In this document: positions 35,794-45,584 of the stretch, in pieces | Position numbering within the stretch: the first letter of the stretch is position 1 | How the letters are laid out: the number at the start of each line of letters is the position of its first letter | Assembly: GCF_024807945.1 (NCBI RefSeq) | Contig: NZ_JANUFD010000012.1 | Span: forward strand, 124,001-188,000 | Source of the DNA: Pseudomonas sp. JUb42 | GTDB taxonomy: Bacteria > Pseudomonadota > Gammaproteobacteria > Pseudomonadales > Pseudomonadaceae | Length of the DNA: 64,000 nucleotides | Reading direction: 5' to 3' | Notes under the pieces: model-generated | What the model was told of the DNA's origin: nothing | Databases searched by the model: none | The model's input: the letters and a program-made list of their open reading frames with translations, nothing else | Program-made: the position numbers and the translations under genes

Positions 35794-37419
35794 ATGTTCA
35801 TTAGAAATATGCGTATAGGCGTGAGAGCTAGTTTAGGATTCGGATTGGTTGCTCTGATGTTGATATTGGAGGGCGGCTTTTGCTTGAAAGAGATGGCGTC
35901 CGTTAGGTCGAGTGCTGAGATCATTGAAAGGCAGTGGATGCCAAAGATTGAAAGTATGCATGATGCCAGTGATAACATCATGACTATTCGCATGGAAGCC
36001 CTGCGTCTAATGGCAAGCAATAATATGGATACTCATCGGCAAAGCTTGAGTATTATCGCGGGTGAGCGTAAAGAGCTGCTTAAGCGTCTTGAAGACTACA
36101 AACTGTTGACTCAAGATAAAGCAGATCTGGCATTGCTTGCTGAAGTTTATCAAGCTTTTAACGACTATCAGCGCAATCTTGACCAACTGATCACGGCAAT
36201 CCAGGCTCAGCAGGTCGAGCAAGCCCAGATTATTGTGAACAGCCAAATGGCGCCGTTGGGGTTCAAGCTTGAGAAGTATTTTGAGACCCTCATTACTCAA
36301 AATCAGCAAGGCGCCTCATCAGCAGTAGGTGATGCGGGTAGACTTTACCAGCAGACGCAGAAAGTCGTTGCGGCTGTTGTGGTCATCGCAGTTCTGTTAA
36401 CGCTTACACTCGCATGGCTGTTGACCTCCAGCATCGTCAAGCCTATCCGGGAAGCTTTGGGTGTGGCGCAGATGATCGCGGCGGGTAACCTTGGAAGTGA
36501 TATCAGTAGTGCCGGGAGCGATGAGCCGGCGCACCTATTAGATGCGTTATCTGTGATGCAGCAAAACCTTCGTTCGACCATTCAAGGTATCAGTGAGTCA
36601 TCGCAACAGCTGGCCTCGGCGGCGGAAGAAATGAGCGCAGTGATGGCGCAGAGTACTTTAAGCTTGCAAGCTCAAAATGACGAGATCGAGTTGGCCGCGA
36701 CGGCGGTTAACCAAATGAGTACTGCGGTGGAGGAAGTGGCCAGCAATGCCGTGTCGACATCGCAAGTCTCAAAAGCTTCAGATGTGGACAGTCAGCACGG
36801 ACATCGGCAGGTAAAAGAAACCATTGACTCAATACAGGGACTCGTTGATGGGGTGATGGGGGCATCTGATCAGGCTAAAGGGTTGGCTACTCGGGCACAG
36901 GACATCAGTAAAGTCCTTGAGGTGATCCGAGCGATTGCCGATCAAACGAATCTTTTGGCGTTAAATGCAGCAATCGAAGCCGCTCGTGCAGGAGAGGCGG
37001 GGCGAGGGTTTGCTGTTGTAGCCGACGAAGTCCGTTCGCTTGCCCAGCGCACGCAGAATTCAACACAGGAGATCGATACCATGATCAGCAGTATCCAGGC
37101 TGGTACCTTGGACACGGTCGGCGCAATGCAAGACAGCGCTACTCATGCTGAACAAACGCTAGAGCGAGCAAGTAGCGCTGGCTTGGCGTTAGAAAAGATC
37201 ACTGTAGCCATCTCTGAAATTAACAGGCGCAACCTGGTCATCGCCAGCGCCGCCGAGCAGCAGTCTATAGTGGCTCGTGAAGTAGATCGCAGTCTGGTGA
37301 GCATTCGTGATCTATCAGGCCAAACGGCGGCTGGAGCCACACAAACCCTGGCTGCAAGTCAGGAGCTCTCGCGCTTAGCGATCGACCTAAACGGCCTGGT
37401 GACGAGGTTTGTAATGTAG
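35794..37419 (+). CDS. Methyl-accepting chemotaxis protein
   Basis: A 541-residue chemoreceptor. TM1 (about 11-31), four-helix-bundle sensor (about 32-190), TM2 (about 191-212), HAMP (SSIVKPIREALGVAQMIAAGNLGSD) and a complete signalling domain with IADQTNLLALNAAIEAARAGEAGRGFAVVADEVR-type hairpin. GGAGCG lies 10 bp before the ATG. One region of the methylation helix (SKASDVDSQHGHRQVKE) departs from the usual heptads. It follows the GGDEF-EAL gene by 200 bp on the same strand. The ligand is unknown. Confidence 0.96.
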   Translation: MFIRNMRIGVRASLGFGLVALMLILEGGFCLKEMASVRSSAEIIERQWMPKIESMHDASDNIMTIRMEALRLMASNNMDTHRQSLSIIAGERKELLKRLEDYKLLTQDKADLALLAEVYQAFNDYQRNLDQLITAIQAQQVEQAQIIVNSQMAPLGFKLEKYFETLITQNQQGASSAVGDAGRLYQQTQKVVAAVVVIAVLLTLTLAWLLTSSIVKPIREALGVAQMIAAGNLGSDISSAGSDEPAHLLDALSVMQQNLRSTIQGISESSQQLASAAEEMSAVMAQSTLSLQAQNDEIELAATAVNQMSTAVEEVASNAVSTSQVSKASDVDSQHGHRQVKETIDSIQGLVDGVMGASDQAKGLATRAQDISKVLEVIRAIADQTNLLALNAAIEAARAGEAGRGFAVVADEVRSLAQRTQNSTQEIDTMISSIQAGTLDTVGAMQDSATHAEQTLERASSAGLALEKITVAISEINRRNLVIASAAEQQSIVAREVDRSLVSIRDLSGQTAAGATQTLAASQELSRLAIDLNGLVTRFVM

Positions 37420-37437
37420 CTGCCCTGGGCAGCTTTA
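37418..37437 (+). terminator. Probable terminator after chemoreceptor gene
   Basis: AGCTGCCCTGGGCAGCT is a perfect 17-bp palindrome that begins at the stop codon and is followed by TTTA. Confidence 0.5.
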
Positions 37438-38055
37438 GGTGACGATTCACTGGTGTTGCGGCTGATCTGGAAAGCTGTTCTGCCGATCGAAAACTGAACC
37501 AGGTGTTCAACTGCTTCTGCTCACTGTTTGAGCAGGAGAACACGGGGTTTTTGATTTGCAGCCTGAGCTTCTCGGATTGATAGTGCGTGTTCAGCGACCC
37601 TAGGATGAGCACAGCGTTGCTGGATAGGCTGCCACATTATTGCCGTATCGCTGAGCGGTAGAAGAGGGTAAAGGTGTCGCGAGTACCTTTTCGAATATAT
37701 ACATACAGTTATCTAAGATGCTTACTCCAGCGGATAACGATACGACACCCTTAGTGGCAGATTTTTAAATTTCGGTGCCTTGGTTAACTCTCAGCTTGGC
37801 ATTTTTTTGCTCAGTCAGGTGGGGTAATAAACCAAAAGGTTATATGAATACTTACGCATAAATATATTGCCGCTCTTATCAGAAGCATTTTGTGTTTGAG
37901 GCGCATAGATGCCTTCCAAAAAGACAGTCTGACAGTTGATGGATTATCTAATATACGTCTAATGGGGGAGCTTGCCAGATGACCGTTTTTGTGCGAGGAC
38001 TAGGATCAAGGCTGAATGCTAAGCCTGAAACCTTAATGTGAGTGACCTCTGTCAG
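37438..38055. other. Gap with a GAATATATACA copy
   Basis: About 620 bp without a gene. GAATATATACA at 37693-37703 is one of three copies of this 11-mer in the window; the other two begin the duplicated sequences at 40.1 and 50.1 kb. Confidence 0.5.
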
Positions 38056-38295
38056 TCATTGAGCGTGTTCGGAGTTCACCTCCGCTTTTACTGTGGCGAC
38101 CAATTTGAGATAGGGGCCATTGTCGGGTGAGCTATTTTTTAATAATAAAAGCTGCTTGAGGCGCTCCGTGGCCGTAGTTAGTTCTGACAGAGCATTGAGG
38201 AATGATTGATCGGGCTTGATAGATTCCTTCTGCATAAGATCGATCTTGTCAAGAAGAAGGGTGTAGCTTACGTAAAGATCTGTTAAGTCTAACAT
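38056..38295 (-). CDS. Small helical protein downstream of chemoreceptor gene
   Basis: A 79-residue protein, unrecognised. The start at 38295 (MLDLTDLYVSYTLLLDKIDLMQ) follows GCAGGTG by 6 bp; a longer frame upstream reads unlike protein. Its sequence (LNALSELTTATERLKQLLLLKN) suggests an all-helical, possibly coiled-coil protein. It lies 129 bp after the chemoreceptor gene on the same strand and could be co-transcribed, so a role in that signalling unit is possible but unproven. Confidence 0.5.
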   Translation of the reverse strand: MLDLTDLYVSYTLLLDKIDLMQKESIKPDQSFLNALSELTTATERLKQLLLLKNSSPDNGPYLKLVATVKAEVNSEHAQ

Positions 38296-38423
38296 GAAAC
38301 ACCTGCTATTCCTTACTGTGATAGATTGAAAAACTTCAATGCTACATGAATGCTCGCAACCGGTGAGCCTTGGAAGATTGGAGCCTTGCTTGCGAGAGGC
38401 AAGCGCTGGCACCAAAAGATCGT

Positions 38424-40049
38424 CTATATAGAAAACTTTGCCACCATAGAATTTAGTTCAACTGCCAAACGCGATAGTTCTTGACTGGCCGCGTTCGTTT
38501 GACTTGCCCCAGCCGCCGACTGCGCTGCTAGATCCCGGATATTTACCAGATTGCGGTCGACCTCGCGTGAAACTTGAGCTTGCTCTTCGGATGCGCTGGC
38601 GATTACTAGATTTCGCTCATTGATATGGGAAATAGATTCGGTGATTTCCTCTAGAGCCGCACCTGCAGCCTGTGCTAATTCTAACGTAGAGCGCGTGCGA
38701 CTGGTGCTGGCTGTCATGGATTGTACGGCTTGTCCTGTTCCACCTTGAATACCCACTACCATTTGCTCAATTTCTTGAGTCGATTGTGCAGTACGGTGAG
38801 CCAATGCTCTTACCTCATCGGCAACAACCGCGAACCCACGTCCTGCCTCACCTGCTCGGGCTGCCTCGATAGCGGCATTTAAAGCCAGCAGGTTAGTTTG
38901 TTCTGCAATTGACCGAATTACATCAAGTACAGTACCGATTTCGCGACCCTGCTCCGCAAGTCCCTCTATCAGGATGGTGGTTGTCTGCACATCGTTCGTC
39001 ATCGCCTGGATGGCCGCCACCGTTTCTGCGACTTTAGAACGTCCGCGTAGCGACGTATGAGCTGAGTTTTGTGACGACTCTGAGGTAGATACTGCATTTC
39101 TTGCTACCTCTTCAACTGCGGCGGTCATTTCATTGACGGCTGTTGCCGCTTGTTGAATTTCATCATTTTGTCGCTGCAAACCACGGGATGACTCATCAGT
39201 AACTGCGGTTAGCTGCTCTGCAGCAGAGGCTAGCTGCGTGGCTGAACCTGAAATTTTCTGGATTGTTCCTCGTAAATTGGTTTGCATTGTAACTAGCGCG
39301 CCCAGCAGCCTGGCCGGTTCATCTTTACCCGATATAATGATCTGTTTCGTCAGGTCACCTTCTGCAATCTGGTCGGCAGCAAGCACCGCAGCCGCCAAGG
39401 GCTTGACGATGCTTCCCGTCAATATCCACGCGAGTAGAATTGTAAGTAGTACGGCTGATATAGAAACTATGACCACCGCGTGGGTAGCTGAATCATACTG
39501 TTTGCCCGAGAGTTGAGATGCAATAGCAGCATTGTCTTTGTTCAGTCTTATAATTCCCGCGACCTGCTCAATCACCTGATCCCCGGTAGTTCTGAGTGTG
39601 GTGTTTATGATGTTGCGCATACTTTCTGTATCATCTTTCTTAGAAAGCTCGAAAACTTGATTTTGTATTGATAGAAAATTTATGAGGTTTTTATTGAGCG
39701 CGGCGTATAGCGCTTTCTCGTCTGATTCAGCAGGCAAAGCAGCATAACTTTCCTTGTCTCTGCTAAGTTTTTTAATTAACTCAGTCGTTGTGGCTTCGGA
39801 CTGCTGTAACGTCGCCAGGTCTCTGTTAAGTATCATTCGAAACATACTGTTGCGAAGGCGCATTATGTCTTCGTTAACATCCGCGAGGAAGCCAATGCTT
39901 GGTAGCATGTTAGTCTCAAGTGCTACTGTCGCTGAACGGATGGTTTTCATGCGGTCTATAGCAAAAACACTTAAGATAATTACCAAAATAGCAATAAATG
40001 AAAAGCCTAGGAAGGCGCGCGGGGCGATACTTATATTCCGTACAGACAT
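38424..40049 (-). CDS. Methyl-accepting chemotaxis protein
   Basis: A 541-residue chemoreceptor. TM1 (about 12-31), a four-helix-bundle sensor (about 32-190, ending IASQLSGKQYDSATHAV), TM2 (about 191-211), HAMP (GSIVKPLAAAVLAADQIAEGDLTKQ) and a canonical signalling hairpin (IAEQTNLLALNAAIEAARAGEAGR...). The tail SSQELSRL-like AASQELSRLAVELNSMVAKFSI has no CheR-binding pentapeptide. It is convergent with the chemoreceptor at 35794. No good FliA promoter was found; GCCGACGA near 40060 lacks a matching -35. The duplicated non-coding sequence at 40.09-40.33 kb lies directly upstream. Confidence 0.96.
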   Translation of the reverse strand: MSVRNISIAPRAFLGFSFIAILVIILSVFAIDRMKTIRSATVALETNMLPSIGFLADVNEDIMRLRNSMFRMILNRDLATLQQSEATTTELIKKLSRDKESYAALPAESDEKALYAALNKNLINFLSIQNQVFELSKKDDTESMRNIINTTLRTTGDQVIEQVAGIIRLNKDNAAIASQLSGKQYDSATHAVVIVSISAVLLTILLAWILTGSIVKPLAAAVLAADQIAEGDLTKQIIISGKDEPARLLGALVTMQTNLRGTIQKISGSATQLASAAEQLTAVTDESSRGLQRQNDEIQQAATAVNEMTAAVEEVARNAVSTSESSQNSAHTSLRGRSKVAETVAAIQAMTNDVQTTTILIEGLAEQGREIGTVLDVIRSIAEQTNLLALNAAIEAARAGEAGRGFAVVADEVRALAHRTAQSTQEIEQMVVGIQGGTGQAVQSMTASTSRTRSTLELAQAAGAALEEITESISHINERNLVIASASEEQAQVSREVDRNLVNIRDLAAQSAAGASQTNAASQELSRLAVELNSMVAKFSI

Positions 40050-40086
40050 AAGGCTTCTCGGTTCGTCGGCGGTGCATTGATTTGAG

Positions 40087-40325
40087 TCTGAATATATACA
40101 GCGCGCAATCAGGACACAAGAAGGTAGATGAAGAAATTTTCATCATGGCTATGCACCACTATATTCCACGTATAGGAGAGAGCATCGCAAGACGCTTCAA
40201 GTCTGTGCATGCACGTGTTTGACGATAGTATTATTCGAATTGGGAATAGTATAGGGGGTTTAGAAGGCGAGGGCAGGGTAAGGTTTGAGCTGAAAAAGTA
40301 ATATTCGAAGTACTGATAGTACTAG
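40087..40325. repeat. Duplicated non-coding sequence, copy 1
   Basis: This AT-rich stretch aligns with 50139-50370. It starts with GAATATATACA, then shares GGA-ACAAGAA-GT-AGA-GAAAT-TTT, then CGTAT, and ends with two TATTCGAA-n3-TGATAGT motifs (near 40232 and at 40302-40320). Overall identity is moderate with small gaps. It contains no open frame and lies upstream of a chemoreceptor gene. Confidence 0.55.
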
Positions 40326-40479
40326 TGCAATGAGTAAGAATGGATCCAAAAATATCCGTTTTTATTCTGCGTACTGTTATGTGAGTGCTGAGTGAGGTCA
40401 GACGGCTTGACTAAATTATAATATTGCTCCAAATTCGCGTTGACGTACTTTGCCCCCACTACTCGGACTGAAGCACGAG

Positions 40480-40689
40480 ATGCGCAAGATAGAAAATAAC
40501 GCTTTGCGTCAAGTTTTTTTTAGCCACGCCGAAACGAAAATTAGCATGATCCGGTCGAGGGAAGGTCGTCCCGATATTTTACTTAAGCTGTTGTTGGAAA
40601 ATGTCGAAAGTATGCTGTGGGCTGACGTCATTGGCGAAGATGAAGCGGCAGAGCTGTATAGTAGAGCTAACGAAGCCCTTTTAGGTTAG
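40480..40689 (+). CDS. Small protein, function unknown
   Basis: A 69-residue soluble protein starting MRKIENNALRQVFFSHAETKIS and ending ADVIGEDEAAELYSRANEALLG. Charged and helical, no membrane segment. The ATG at 40480 has only a weak GAG-type ribosome-binding site. The composition looks like a genuine short protein, and I believe similar ones occur in pseudomonads, but I cannot name a family. It is divergent from the chemoreceptor at 40049. Confidence 0.55.
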   Translation: MRKIENNALRQVFFSHAETKISMIRSREGRPDILLKLLLENVESMLWADVIGEDEAAELYSRANEALLG

Positions 40690-41097
40690 AGAGTGATGTT
40701 CGGCTAGCCGCTAATGAGTATATGAAGTCTGTAAATACGCTAATTGGACATACATAAAGATGTGCCATCTACCAAACTGCGGATGCTTGTAGTACCTCTC
40801 TTTCCGCATCAATATTGAACTGTGTGACGACGCTGTCGTTGCTTGCCTGCGCAACCACCTGCCTTGGCGTGGTAGCAATCATCCCAGTCGATATCCCATC
40901 AGTATGCTTCGTCCAGCAGCGAGATCAAGGTGCTGGCACGAACCCAGTTCTGGGTAATCCAGGCTCACAGTCGGCTCACGGAAGGTGCCCTTACGTCGAG
41001 AAAATCGTGATTACCTCTTGATCGATGCATATGCACTGATATGATCTGGTCGATTGGGCGTTGGCCCGGGCGTCTACGCATCTATTGGAGAGTTATC
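40690..41097. other. Gap before MFS gene, nothing firm
   Basis: About 400 bp. No supported gene; a coding-like but startless stretch around 40860-41000 could be a remnant. Confidence 0.3.
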
Positions 41098-42660
41098 GTG
41101 AACCAGAACGTTGATCCACCCGCGAACCAAAGACTGATCCTGGTGGTAATCTGCCTTGTGTCATCCTTGGTCATGCTCGACACGAATCTTGTAGCGGTGG
41201 CTCTCCCGACGCTAGCCAGCTCACTGAATGCTGACTTCGCTGACGTCCAGTGGGTCATCACCGCTTACGTTCTTCCCTTCGCCGCCCTGCTTCTCGCCGC
41301 TGGATCATTCGGCGATAAAGTTGGGCGCCGCCTCAGCGCAGTCATCGGCATGGTGACGTTTGGCGCTGCATCTCTCGCTTGCGGACTGTCTATTTCGCCA
41401 CTGATGCTCAACATTTCGCGCGCAGTCCAAGGGGCCGGGGCAAGTTTGCTGCTTACGGCGTCACTTGCAGTCATCAACCATACTTTTAACGGAGCAGATC
41501 GTGCGAAGGCTTATGCATTCTGGGGCGCGAGCCTGGGTGTAGCGATTACCTGCGGCCCGATCCTGGGCGGCGTTATTTCCAGCCTATTTGGGTGGGAATG
41601 GGCGTTTCTGATCAATGTTCCGCTCTGTTCTGCTTTAGTCATTGCCACACTGAAAATCATCCCAGAGTCTAGTGATCCAGACGCGAAGCGCCTTGATTTT
41701 GCGGGGATACTGACTTTCAGCTCCGGCCTGTTTCTACTGACTTGGGCGGTCATTGATGGCAACGCTCTGGGGTGGCTCGCACCGGCGGTACTGTGGCGTG
41801 TGCTTGGTGGTATCGCCTTGCTCGTTCTGTTTGTGATTGTCGAAAAACGTCAGGCTAATCCTATGTTGGATTTTGAGATATTTCGTCCTGTCTATTTTCG
41901 AGGCACCGTAGCGTCCATGGTTGGTTATGCGGTAGGAGCGCAGGTGATGATTTTTTACCTACCGCTTTACCTGCAAAATGCCTTTGGCTTTGCTCCAATG
42001 ACAGCTGGGTTTTCGATGCTTCCATTCGCGCTTCCGATGTTTCTTGTTCCGCGCCTAAGCGCCAGAATCACCTTGCCTTCCAAATCCATTCTCTCGTTCG
42101 GGCTGTGTATTACGGCCAGTGGCAATGTGCTAATGGCGCTACTGTCTGATGCTAACTCCTCTTACGCATTATTCGCATTGGCTATGATCGTTGCGGGCAC
42201 CGGCGCCGGCATTCTAAACGGCGAAACCGCAAAGGCGGTTCAGGGCGCACTACCGGCAAACAGATCGGGTGTAGCTTCCGGTATAGCGTCGACAATTCGG
42301 TTCACCTCCCTCCTTTTCGGCATTGCTGCGCTAGGCGCGATTCTCTTGTCCGCGATGCTTAAGAGGTTTGTCCCGAGCACAGAATCTCTGGGAATCTCGG
42401 CCGTCGATGCTATAGGGATTGCCAAACGGTTCTCGGCTGGAGACGCAGAATCAGCGCTTTCTACATTACCTCCAGCGCTCAGAGACGGTGTAGCCTTATC
42501 GCTTCGCTCGGCCTTCGAGGCCGGGTTCGGCAGTGCAGCATGGGCTGCAGCTGGGTTTGCAGTGGTATGCCTGGTTCTTACTCGACGGCTGATGGTCGGG
42601 AGTCCGAGCGACGTTTCAGAGGCCAGGGCGGCTGAGGCATTGTTTGTTGCAGATGAATGA
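41098..42660 (+). CDS. MFS drug exporter, DHA2 (14-TM, EmrB/QacA-like)
   Basis: A 520-residue inner-membrane proton antiporter. The GTG at 41098 is chosen because TTGGAGAG lies 6 bp upstream; an ATG at 41041 would add 19 unlikely residues. TM1 reads LILVVICLVSSLVMLDTNLVAVALPTLA, the DHA2 motif D1, followed by QWVITAYVLPFAALLLAAGSFGDKVGRR (motif A) and the motif C region GASLGVAITCGPILGG. About 14 helices fit the length. Such pumps export lipophilic or cationic drugs; the substrate is unknown. A MarR gene follows by 88 bp on the same strand, probably its regulator. Confidence 0.93.
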   Translation: MNQNVDPPANQRLILVVICLVSSLVMLDTNLVAVALPTLASSLNADFADVQWVITAYVLPFAALLLAAGSFGDKVGRRLSAVIGMVTFGAASLACGLSISPLMLNISRAVQGAGASLLLTASLAVINHTFNGADRAKAYAFWGASLGVAITCGPILGGVISSLFGWEWAFLINVPLCSALVIATLKIIPESSDPDAKRLDFAGILTFSSGLFLLTWAVIDGNALGWLAPAVLWRVLGGIALLVLFVIVEKRQANPMLDFEIFRPVYFRGTVASMVGYAVGAQVMIFYLPLYLQNAFGFAPMTAGFSMLPFALPMFLVPRLSARITLPSKSILSFGLCITASGNVLMALLSDANSSYALFALAMIVAGTGAGILNGETAKAVQGALPANRSGVASGIASTIRFTSLLFGIAALGAILLSAMLKRFVPSTESLGISAVDAIGIAKRFSAGDAESALSTLPPALRDGVALSLRSAFEAGFGSAAWAAAGFAVVCLVLTRRLMVGSPSDVSEARAAEALFVADE

Positions 42661-42748
42661 GCGAGAACTTCTGTCCTTATTCGTTGTGCCAAAACCAAGG
42701 TGAGATGCACACTGTATTGATCCATTATGAGAGGTTGAAGGAGATTTC

Positions 42749-43186
42749 ATGACTACTCAGTGCTTGTGCACGAGCGTCCGTCGCCTGGCCCGTCGGATGA
42801 CGTCAGTGTATGAGGCGCATCTGGCACCTCACGGGATTAGCGTCCCTCAGTTCTCGATCCTCCAGCGGCTACACCAGTTGGCGCCGGTTGCGAATTTGGA
42901 GTTTGCAGCTCAGATGGGCATGGATCGGACAACGTTGAGTCGTGGGATCAAGCCTCTAATCGCCGCGGACTGGATCGAGACCGTGGTGATGCCGGAGGGC
43001 ACGATTGATAAGCGATCGTTTGGACTGCAGTTGACTTCTGCCGGCATGCATAAATACAAGGCGTCACATTGCGCTTGGGTCGCGGCTCAAGCTGAAACTC
43101 GAAAGATACTGGGCCCTGAACTCTCGGACGCCTTGTTATCCACGACTCACGGTGTTTATGAGGCGCTAGGGCAACACGCGATTTAA
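42749..43186 (+). CDS. MarR-family transcriptional regulator
   Basis: A 145-residue winged-helix regulator with GAAGGAG 7 bp before the ATG. The winged helix is seen in HGISVPQFSILQRLHQLAPVANLEFAAQMGMDRTTLSRGIKPLIAADWIE with the wing at KRSFGLQLTSAGM. MarR proteins bind DNA as dimers and are released by phenolic or lipophilic ligands. Position behind the MFS exporter gene suggests it controls that exporter. Confidence 0.92.
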   Translation: MTTQCLCTSVRRLARRMTSVYEAHLAPHGISVPQFSILQRLHQLAPVANLEFAAQMGMDRTTLSRGIKPLIAADWIETVVMPEGTIDKRSFGLQLTSAGMHKYKASHCAWVAAQAETRKILGPELSDALLSTTHGVYEALGQHAI

Positions 43187-43755
43187 AAAAGCGAATAGGC
43201 ATTGCGGCGCGGTGCTTAAACTCTTTACTCCCATGCGGCGCTTGGGCATTTCATACCAACTTCGTTCGAAAGAAGGGGGGAGATAGCTGAAGCGGTCGGC
43301 CCATTCTGCCTCTGGGATTCAGCATTAAAGTCGATGGTTTCCGTGTGTTATGCGAGAGCTCCTACCGTCAGTTTTTGATACAAACGAAGCGCTGATCACA
43401 GACCATTGGGCCCATATGGTTTATGGCATGTCTGCGATCAGGAGTAATCCTATCCCACGTCCATCGTGATTCGCCGCAGCATGACCACCAAAATGATCGA
43501 CAACTGGCTGCCGCTTTAGGCAACACCGTCGGCACCAGCGCTGCCAGTTATTGCCTCTCTGACGCCCTCGCTAAAACGACTGAGGCGTTGGCAATCATTG
43601 AACTGGTTCTTCATGCCCTGATATGTGCGAGCGGGGAGGGGCGCTGCCATCTCCACCGCAACCTATGCGTCTGAGCAAAGTGCCTTTGCAGACATCTCTA
43701 TTCCCGGCTGCGGGGGACTCGTCGATGATCCCGGTATATATCTGGGAGCACCTCT
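43187..43755. other. Gap, nothing recognised
   Basis: About 570 bp between the MarR and LysR genes. Open frames lack ribosome-binding sites and motifs. Confidence 0.4.
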
Positions 43756-44667
43756 ATGACTCGTATCGATCTACGCCACGTTGACCTTAACCTGCTCGTC
43801 ATTTTTGAGATGATTATGCTTGAGCGTAACGTTACTCGCGCGGCGGAACGGCTATTTTTAGGCCAGCCCGCTGTGAGCGCCGCGTTGACGCGCCTTCGCA
43901 TGTTGTATAACGACCCACTTTTTGTACGCAACGGCCGGAAAATGGAACCAACAGTAAGGGCCGTTGAAATTGAAGCTGTTCTGCGACCAGCGCTCGACTC
44001 GATTTCAGATGCTGTCAGCCATACCAGCCAGTTCGACCCGGCCACCAGCAAAGACGTCATTCGGCTTGGGCTTAGCGATGATGTAGAGCTTGCCTTACTT
44101 CCCCAACTGATGCGCTGCCTCGGCAACGATGCTCCGGGCATGGTGGTCGTAATCCGCCGAACGAATTACCTCACGATCAACCAACAGCTTTTCTCCGGGG
44201 AGATTTCGTTAGGTATTTGCTATACCGGTGACCTACCAGCCAATGCCAAACGAAGAACATTACGCCGTAGCAGGTCAGTTATGGTGCATGCTGACCTAGT
44301 AGCCAACGAGCCGATCAGCTTGGAGGAGTATTGCGCGCGGCCTCATGCATTGGTGTCTTTCGCGGGTGATCTGAGTGGATTCATTGACGAAGAACTGGCT
44401 GGCATCGGGCGTTGCCGTGAGGTAACTCGCGCTATACCTCAATTTTATGGGCTTGGCACATTGCTCCCTGGTACTAAGCTGATTGCTACCGTACCGGATT
44501 ACGCGGCTGCCGCACTGACGGCCAACGGACAGCTTCGAAGTGAAGAGCTGCCATTTCCTGCTCCCGTTTATGATTTATCTATGGCTTGGAGCGCTACCCA
44601 AGATCTGGATCCGGCTCAACGCTGGCTACGCGGGAAGGTGCTGGATTGCCTGGGAGATGCGCAATGA
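43756..44667 (+). CDS. LysR-family regulator heading an ABC/GST operon
   Basis: A 303-residue regulator of the NahR/NodD-like group: HVDLNLLVIFEMIMLERNVTRAAERLFLGQPAVSAALTRLRMLYNDPLFVRNGRKMEPT is the HTH, closely similar to the HTH-only protein at 24548. The effector domain is complete. GGGAG (43746-43750) precedes the ATG. The stop overlaps the ABC ATPase start (ATGA), an unusual same-strand coupling of a LysR gene with its likely targets. It may activate its own operon. Confidence 0.93.
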   Translation: MTRIDLRHVDLNLLVIFEMIMLERNVTRAAERLFLGQPAVSAALTRLRMLYNDPLFVRNGRKMEPTVRAVEIEAVLRPALDSISDAVSHTSQFDPATSKDVIRLGLSDDVELALLPQLMRCLGNDAPGMVVVIRRTNYLTINQQLFSGEISLGICYTGDLPANAKRRTLRRSRSVMVHADLVANEPISLEEYCARPHALVSFAGDLSGFIDEELAGIGRCREVTRAIPQFYGLGTLLPGTKLIATVPDYAAAALTANGQLRSEELPFPAPVYDLSMAWSATQDLDPAQRWLRGKVLDCLGDAQ

Positions 44668-45584
44668 CGCCCGCGGTCTCCATACGTGATCTATACAAAA
44701 CTTATGACTCTGGGTTTCAGGCCCTTAAAGGCGTGAATCTTGACATTTTTCCAGGTGAAATCTTCGCCTTACTTGGGCCCAATGGCGCAGGTAAGTCGAC
44801 CTTGATTGGGGCCATATGTGGGCTAGTCAGGCCCAGCAGTGGAAGCATCGCGATTGATGGCCAGCCACTTCCTCAGCATTATCGAGAAGCCAGGGTCAAA
44901 ATCGGTCTTGTACCGCAAGATCTCGTAAGCCAAGGCTTTGAAAGCGTTTGGTCGGCAGTACGATTTAGTCGCGGATTGTTTGGCAAAGCACCGGACGCGG
45001 CTTTGCTAGAGCGCTTGCTGCGCGAGCTATCGCTTTGGGACAAGCGTGAGGCGTCCACTCTTGAGCTGTCGGGGGGAATGCGTCGGCGAGTCATGATTGC
45101 CAAGGCGTTGGCACATGAACCCACTATATTGTTCCTCGATGAACCGAGCGCTGGGGTCGATATCGAGCTTCGCATGGACATGTGGGCTATGGTTCGTCGC
45201 TTGCGGGATAGGGGTGTCACCATCGTGTTGACCACCCACTACCTGGAAGAGGCAGAGCAAATGGCTGATCGCATCGGGGTGATCAGCGATGGGCAGCTCA
45301 GACTTGTTGAAAACAAAGCCGCCATGATCAGACGGCTGGGACGCCGTCGAGTGCATATATCATTGACCTATCCGTTAGCCATTATCCCAACTGCCTTTAG
45401 TTCGCAGCATGCCAGCCTTGATGAAAACGGACGCGAATTGATCATAGAGATAGGAGGCGAGCAATCAAATATCGAGCATATCTTGAACCATCTCTCTGCC
45501 GCGAAAATCAGGTTTACCGACTTGCGAACGTCCGAAAGCTCTCTTGAGGATATCTTCATCAACATACTGCGGAGCACACAATGA
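44664..45584 (+). CDS. ABC-2 type transporter ATP-binding protein
   Basis: A 306-residue cytoplasmic ATPase. The start at 44664 (MTPAVSIRDLYKTYDSG) follows GGGAG and overlaps the LysR stop. Walker A GPNGAGKST, Q-loop LVPQDL, signature LSGGM, Walker B ILFLDEPSAGVD and the switch His in TTHYLEEAE are intact. The C-terminal 80 residues form the extension typical of YadG/NodI/DrrA-type exporters. It pairs with the permease encoded next (4-bp overlap). The export substrate is unknown. Confidence 0.94.
   Translation: MTPAVSIRDLYKTYDSGFQALKGVNLDIFPGEIFALLGPNGAGKSTLIGAICGLVRPSSGSIAIDGQPLPQHYREARVKIGLVPQDLVSQGFESVWSAVRFSRGLFGKAPDAALLERLLRELSLWDKREASTLELSGGMRRRVMIAKALAHEPTILFLDEPSAGVDIELRMDMWAMVRRLRDRGVTIVLTTHYLEEAEQMADRIGVISDGQLRLVENKAAMIRRLGRRRVHISLTYPLAIIPTAFSSQHASLDENGRELIIEIGGEQSNIEHILNHLSAAKIRFTDLRTSESSLEDIFINILRSTQ

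Noticed and set aside
43423..43674. 83-codon frame between MarR and LysR genes
   Set aside because: No motif, no ribosome-binding site and no conserved-looking composition.
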